Assembly: GCA_030613165.1 (NCBI GenBank)
Contig: JAUWMN010000021.1
Location: 1 to 11,561 of the forward strand
From: Desulfobacterales bacterium
GTDB lineage: Bacteria > Desulfobacterota > Desulfobacteria > Desulfobacterales > C00003106
Direction of reading: 5' to 3'
DNA: 11,561 bases
Part shown: positions 8,551-11,561 of the stretch, one piece after another
Position numbering within the stretch: the first letter of the stretch is position 1
Layout: each line of letters opens with the position of its first letter
Notes under the pieces: generated by a model
The model's database searches: none
The model's input: only the letters and a program-made list of their open reading frames with translations
Told to the model about the DNA's origin: nothing
Made by a program: the position numbers and the translations under genes

Positions 8551-9330
8551 GTGTCAAGGGAAATAGTAACGAGGTTAATGGTGTCTTTTGTATTATATTG
8601 CTTTCTGATCACGTCTTTTACTTTGACTGATGTGTGTGCTGGAAGTATCTATTTGCAAGGACAAAAGGAAGGAGGCGAAGGCATAACTATTGTGCTTGAT
8701 CCGGGACACGGCGGGCACGATTCCGGCGCGGTGGGTCCCGGAGGTCTCAAAGAAAAAGATATCGCTCTTTCCCTGGCTCGGGCCGTGAAAAAAAGGCTGT
8801 CCGGTCACTACAATGTATTGCTGACTCGGACAGACGACTATTGGATTGATGTGGAAGAACGGACGGCAACGGCAAATCGTCATAACGCGGATCTGTTTAT
8901 AAGTATTCACACAGGTGGGAGTTTTCGACATAAGGCAAGCGGCCTCGCAACTTTTTACTGGTCTGGAGAAAAGGCCAAAGGGGTTAGCCATATCCTCGGG
9001 GCCGCGGCGGAATGGGACACTGAGGGGGGGTCGGCGGAATGGGAGCGTATACAGGAAAGGTACCTGTTAAAGAGTCGGACATTGGCGGGACGAGTACACA
9101 AGGAACTTATAGGATGTTTTAATATCGATGACAGAGGGTGTAAGGCAGCTCCTATATATGTCATTGCCGGCGCGGACATGCCCGCGATACTTGTGGAAGT
9201 GGGATATGTGACCAATCCGGCCGAAGAACAACAACTGGGCAACCAATTATTTTTGGGGATAATTGCGGAGGGGTTGAGCAAGGGTATAACCGCTTTTGTT
9301 CAAGAAGAGATTAACAAGTTAAGGAATTAA
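8551..9330 (+). CDS. Exported N-acetylmuramoyl-L-alanine amidase (Amidase_3)
   Basis: Zinc hydrolase that cuts the bond between N-acetylmuramate and the first L-Ala of peptidoglycan; such enzymes act in the periplasm during cell separation and wall turnover. From the GTG at 8551 it is 259 residues. Residues 1-30 form a signal peptide (Arg3 and Arg8, then a hydrophobic core) ending in VCA-G, suited to signal peptidase I. Zinc ligands are His53 (DPGHGG), Glu68 (LKEKD) and His120 (SIHTGG); the catalytic Glu is Glu216 (LVEVGYVTN). The His-Glu spacing of 15 matches AmiC. There is no AMIN or wall-binding domain. The GTG has AAGGA 10 nt upstream, a little far; the ATG at 8578 is an alternative but would leave the signal peptide without basic residues. 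The frame stays open upstream through the antisense of tRNA-Leu, which is not coding. Confidence 0.9.
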   Translation: MSREIVTRLMVSFVLYCFLITSFTLTDVCAGSIYLQGQKEGGEGITIVLDPGHGGHDSGAVGPGGLKEKDIALSLARAVKKRLSGHYNVLLTRTDDYWIDVEERTATANRHNADLFISIHTGGSFRHKASGLATFYWSGEKAKGVSHILGAAAEWDTEGGSAEWERIQERYLLKSRTLAGRVHKELIGCFNIDDRGCKAAPIYVIAGADMPAILVEVGYVTNPAEEQQLGNQLFLGIIAEGLSKGITAFVQEEINKLRN

Positions 9331-9440
9331 GGGGTTTTGCCCTAAATTGCAAGTTGTATTAAGATTGAATACGTGATATTGAGCTTTGCTTGGAACTGTG
9401 AACCATGAACTTGACAACCTGAGTAGTTACCTTTTTTAAT

Positions 9441-9518
<78 letters not shown>

Positions 9519-9533
9519 TAAAGTCAATCAGTT

Positions 9534-9566
9534 AAGCCGTCAGTATTTTTGGCGGCTTTTATTTTT
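9534..9566 (+). terminator. Intrinsic terminator after tRNA-Pro
   Basis: AAGCCG (9534-9539) pairs with CGGCTT (9553-9558) over a 13-nt loop, followed by TTATTTTT (9559-9566). It ends the rightward amidase/tRNA-Pro transcription. Its T-run overlaps the last codons and the stop of the convergent transporter gene. Confidence 0.65.
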
Positions 9567-10668
9567 CCCTGACGAATGTTTCATAGCTCGTCCGGTATAT
9601 TTCGGTGAAGGTAAGAAAGGCGGTCATGATCAGTGGGCCATAGATAATCCCAAGAATTCCGAATACTTTTAATCCACCCAAAATAGAGAGAATGATGAGC
9701 AATGTGTGCATCTTTACCTTGTGGCCTACCAGCTTGGGTTTAAGCAGGTATTCTACAAGGGCGGTAATGAGCACATATATACAAACAAAAGAAATCCCTG
9801 CTGCTATTCTTCCCTTTAAAAAGAGGTAGATAGCCGCGGGAATAAATACCACGGAGATGCCGACTATGGGGAGGAAGGCCAGGAGGGCCATCATAAACCC
9901 CCAGAGAAAGGGAGAACTTAATCCGAAAAAAGCAAATGTGATCCCTCCCAGTATACCCTGTATTAAGCCTGCCAAACCATTTCCAACAAGGATTGCTCCT
10001 GCCATTTCCTGAAATTTGGCAATCAGTTTCTGGTCCTGTTCAGCGGGCAGGGGAGAAAGATCGACGAAGAAATCGATCAGTTTTTTCCCATCAATCAACA
10101 AAAAGAAGATAATCATTATCATGAGAAGAAAATTGACGATTAAATTCAACATATTAGACGCAATAGACCTGGCCTGCTGGTACAAATAAAGTCCTACCTC
10201 TTTCCCGATATCGGACAACGCCTTGTTAAAATTTTCAGAATCGAGGTGTATATTATAACCTTCAAGTATCTTTTGTATTTTATTAACCCACTCGCTGTTT
10301 TGGAGAAGTTCTTTGGTGTTCTGGGCTATGGCGGCGTCTTTGCCCATTTGATACAGGTCGTATGCCTCCTGGGAAAGGGCGCCTACAAAAAATACGACGG
10401 GGACAAAGACGACCAGAAAGATAACCAGACAGGTGACAAGAGAGGCCCAGTGAGGTCGGATTTTTTTTAGAAAAAAGGAATAAAGTGGATAAAAAATTCC
10501 GGTGAGGACAAAGGCGAGGATTAGTATGGATAAAAACGGCCAGAGCAATTTCCCGAGTAAGAGCCCCGAAACAAGGAAGAGGATCAAGAAGTACTTAAAA
10601 ATCATCTGGCCTTGCTTTTTTTCTCCTTCCATGTTCATCTTCTCTATTTGTCGTTGTTGGTCGTCCAT
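9559..10668 (-). CDS. AI-2E/PerM-family membrane transporter
   Basis: A 369-residue inner-membrane protein of the AI-2E transporter family (named after the E. coli autoinducer-2 exporter TqsA; it also includes PerM and Na+(Li+)/H+ antiporters). It has a charged N-terminus, helices at about 24-41, 44-66 and 74-98, a soluble hydrophilic stretch (about 99-165), then a second group of about five helices. Family features in the C-terminal half include the helix run FLWGFMMALLAFLPIVG, the YLLKPKLVG segment, and GGLKVFGILGIIYGPL near the end. The substrate cannot be told from sequence. The start is uncertain: the ATG at 10668 lacks a clear ribosome binding site, and Met11 or Met13 (preceded by AGAGAAG) are alternatives. 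It is convergent with tRNA-Pro and divergent from the next gene, so it appears to be transcribed alone. Confidence 0.9.
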   Translation of the reverse strand: MDDQQRQIEKMNMEGEKKQGQMIFKYFLILFLVSGLLLGKLLWPFLSILILAFVLTGIFYPLYSFFLKKIRPHWASLVTCLVIFLVVFVPVVFFVGALSQEAYDLYQMGKDAAIAQNTKELLQNSEWVNKIQKILEGYNIHLDSENFNKALSDIGKEVGLYLYQQARSIASNMLNLIVNFLLMIMIIFFLLIDGKKLIDFFVDLSPLPAEQDQKLIAKFQEMAGAILVGNGLAGLIQGILGGITFAFFGLSSPFLWGFMMALLAFLPIVGISVVFIPAAIYLFLKGRIAAGISFVCIYVLITALVEYLLKPKLVGHKVKMHTLLIILSILGGLKVFGILGIIYGPLIMTAFLTFTEIYRTSYETFVREK

Positions 10669-10690
10669 AATGCTTATAACTCGCTCAACT

Positions 10691-10708
10691 TAGGTTAAAG
10701 AAAACCTA
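10691..10708. other. Short hairpin in the divergent intergenic region
   Basis: TAGGTT (10691-10696) and AACCTA (10703-10708) form a perfect 6-bp inverted repeat around a 6-nt loop, 23 bp upstream of the transporter start. It is AT-rich, so it could be a weak operator, a leader hairpin or chance. The rest of this 278-bp gap (10669-10946) holds only the promoter and leader hairpin listed separately; I see no small gene in it. Confidence 0.25.
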
Positions 10709-10821
10709 CTATATGAGATTGTGAAAAGTCAATATAATGTGTCATAAAAAGTGATGGGTTAGCCATTATTGATTATTTGTAGCGTCATCAGCGACTTTTT
10801 GCGGTAGCGGCAAAATATTAT

Positions 10822-10851
10822 TTGACAACCCGTGGCCTGTAGACTTAAAAT
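10822..10851 (+). promoter_or_regulatory. Sigma-70 promoter for the NrfJ-like lipoprotein gene
   Basis: A perfect -35 TTGACA (10822-10827) and a -10 TAAAAT (10846-10851) with 18-bp spacing. Transcription would start near 10858, giving a leader of about 90 nt that contains a hairpin before the ribosome binding site. Confidence 0.65.
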
Positions 10852-10902
10852 AATATACAAATGTACTCTTGTCCAAAATGAATGTTGTATGAAATTAGAC
10901 GC

Positions 10903-10922
10903 TCGTGAAAGACTTTTTACGA
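10903..10922 (+). promoter_or_regulatory. Leader hairpin before the NrfJ-like gene
   Basis: TCGTGAAA (10903-10910) pairs with TTTTACGA (10915-10922) around the tetraloop GACT: 8 bp with one G-U pair. It lies 24 nt upstream of the start codon and just before the Shine-Dalgarno. No T-run follows, so it is not a terminator; it could stabilise the mRNA or affect translation. Confidence 0.4.
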
Positions 10923-10946
10923 AATTATTAAGAAGGGGAAGATATC

Positions 10947-11561
10947 ATGATTGTAGAAAGGTTAGCCTTGAATAAGATTGAACGTTTTACAAATAATTAT
11001 ATGAGACTCATTGCGGTATTTGCCCTGTTTGGATTTGTTATGCTTACACCGGCGTGCAAAGATGAAACAACAGAGCCGCAGCACAAGTGTCCTACGGCAA
11101 CGAATATTACAATTGCAGATATTAAGGGAAACTCCAAGAATTTGGATGTTCAGAATTGTGTGTTAAAAGGTACGGTCATAGAATCTCAAGATGTAAAAAA
11201 TTATACCTATCTCAATCTTAAGGATTCTACAGGCCAGATCTGGGCCGCTATCCCAAAGACACAGGTTGAAACAGGAAAAGAGATAGAGATTTCCAATATC
11301 ATCATAATGAAGGACTTTAATAGCAAAACACTTGATAAGACCTTTGATATCATATTGTTTGCCGTACCTTCAGGGGGAAGCCGAATGTCTTCCATGCCTG
11401 CCGGAGGGATGCCTCAAGGAATGGAGATGCCTCCGGGAGGGATGCCCCCCGGGATGATGTCTGGGGAGATGCCTCCTGGTATGATGTCAGGTGGTATGTC
11501 TCGCGGGTCTATGCCGGCAGAGGGAATGGGCGCCGCCCAACCCAAGACTATCTCCCAAAAT
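10947..11561 (+). CDS. NrfJ-like OB-fold lipoprotein with Met-rich tail (3' end outside window)
   Basis: The 205 visible residues run to the window edge without a stop. The ATG at 10947 has GGGGAAG 5 nt upstream. An N-terminal hydrophobic segment (about 20-35) ends in LTPAC, so Cys37 is a likely lipid-anchored cysteine, although TPAC is an imperfect lipobox. Residues about 70-141 form a small beta-rich OB-fold-like domain with the hallmarks GTVIES, YTYLNL, IWAAIP and MKDFNSKTLDKTFD, which I recognise from the NrfJ-related family (small exported proteins seen with multihaem cytochromes and in metal reducers; function not settled). After this comes a tail with 14 Met in 50 residues (11382-11531), rich in Gly and Pro. 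A second domain may follow beyond the edge. It probably acts in the periplasm or at the outer membrane. The domain assignment is good; the biological role is unknown. Confidence 0.82.
   Translation, partial: MIVERLALNKIERFTNNYMRLIAVFALFGFVMLTPACKDETTEPQHKCPTATNITIADIKGNSKNLDVQNCVLKGTVIESQDVKNYTYLNLKDSTGQIWAAIPKTQVETGKEIEISNIIIMKDFNSKTLDKTFDIILFAVPSGGSRMSSMPAGGMPQGMEMPPGGMPPGMMSGEMPPGMMSGGMSRGSMPAEGMGAAQPKTISQN
11385..11531 (+). repeat. Degenerate Met-Pro-Gly repeat within the lipoprotein gene
   Basis: Imperfect units built on GGMPPGMMSGEM recur in tandem, for example GGMPPGMMSGEM followed by PPGMMSGGM. In DNA, the GGGATGCC and ATGATGTC words repeat and the tract is visibly more GC-rich than the rest of the gene. 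It encodes 14 Met in about 50 residues with no Cys or His, resembling Met-rich soft-metal-binding tracts in exported proteins. Confidence 0.7.

Noticed and set aside
9331..9346. GGG-loop-CCC hairpin after the amidase stop as a terminator
   Set aside because: The stem is only about 4 bp and no T-run follows.
9411..9439. TTGACA followed by TTTTAA as a tRNA-Pro promoter
   Set aside because: The -10 would end one base before the tRNA, so transcription would start inside the mature tRNA.
10709..10780. TTGACT and TATAGT on the minus strand as the transporter promoter
   Set aside because: The spacing is 13 bp, too short for sigma-70; no better pair was found.

Overview
The window (about 11.6 kb, moderate GC) looks like chromosome from a Gram-negative, probably Desulfobacterota (former Deltaproteobacteria). 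That placement is inferred from three things: the order tRNA-Leu, tig, clpP, clpX, lon; a hybrid histidine kinase with a Cys-rich PAS domain; and an NrfJ-like OB-fold lipoprotein. No single marker gene fixes the genus.

Left part (1-2533): the 3' part of a membrane-bound hybrid histidine kinase runs rightward from the window edge. It converges on ndk (nucleoside diphosphate kinase, minus strand). The short spacers on either side of ndk each hold a different imperfect palindromic repeat.

Centre (2534-8505): a leftward protein quality-control operon. In order of transcription it is a promoter near 8477-8505, tRNA-Leu(UAG), trigger factor, ClpP, ClpX and Lon, ending in an intrinsic terminator at 2534-2571. 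Spacers between the protein genes are only 14-25 nt. The products cover the life of a protein: trigger factor receives nascent chains at the ribosome, ClpX unfolds substrates and feeds them to ClpP, and Lon degrades misfolded proteins.

Right part (8459-11561): a rightward exported N-acetylmuramoyl-L-alanine amidase, whose putative promoter overlaps that of the protease operon; tRNA-Pro(UGG) with a terminator; a leftward AI-2E/PerM-family membrane protein; and, divergent from it, the start of an NrfJ-like lipoprotein with a Met/Gly/Pro-rich tail, cut by the right edge.

Most of the window is conserved housekeeping DNA. I found no convincing new multi-gene system. The points most worth a second look are the Met-rich tail of the last gene, the two palindromic elements around ndk, the overlapping divergent promoters at 8459-8505, and the duplicated tRNA-Leu acceptor sequence in the operon leader.
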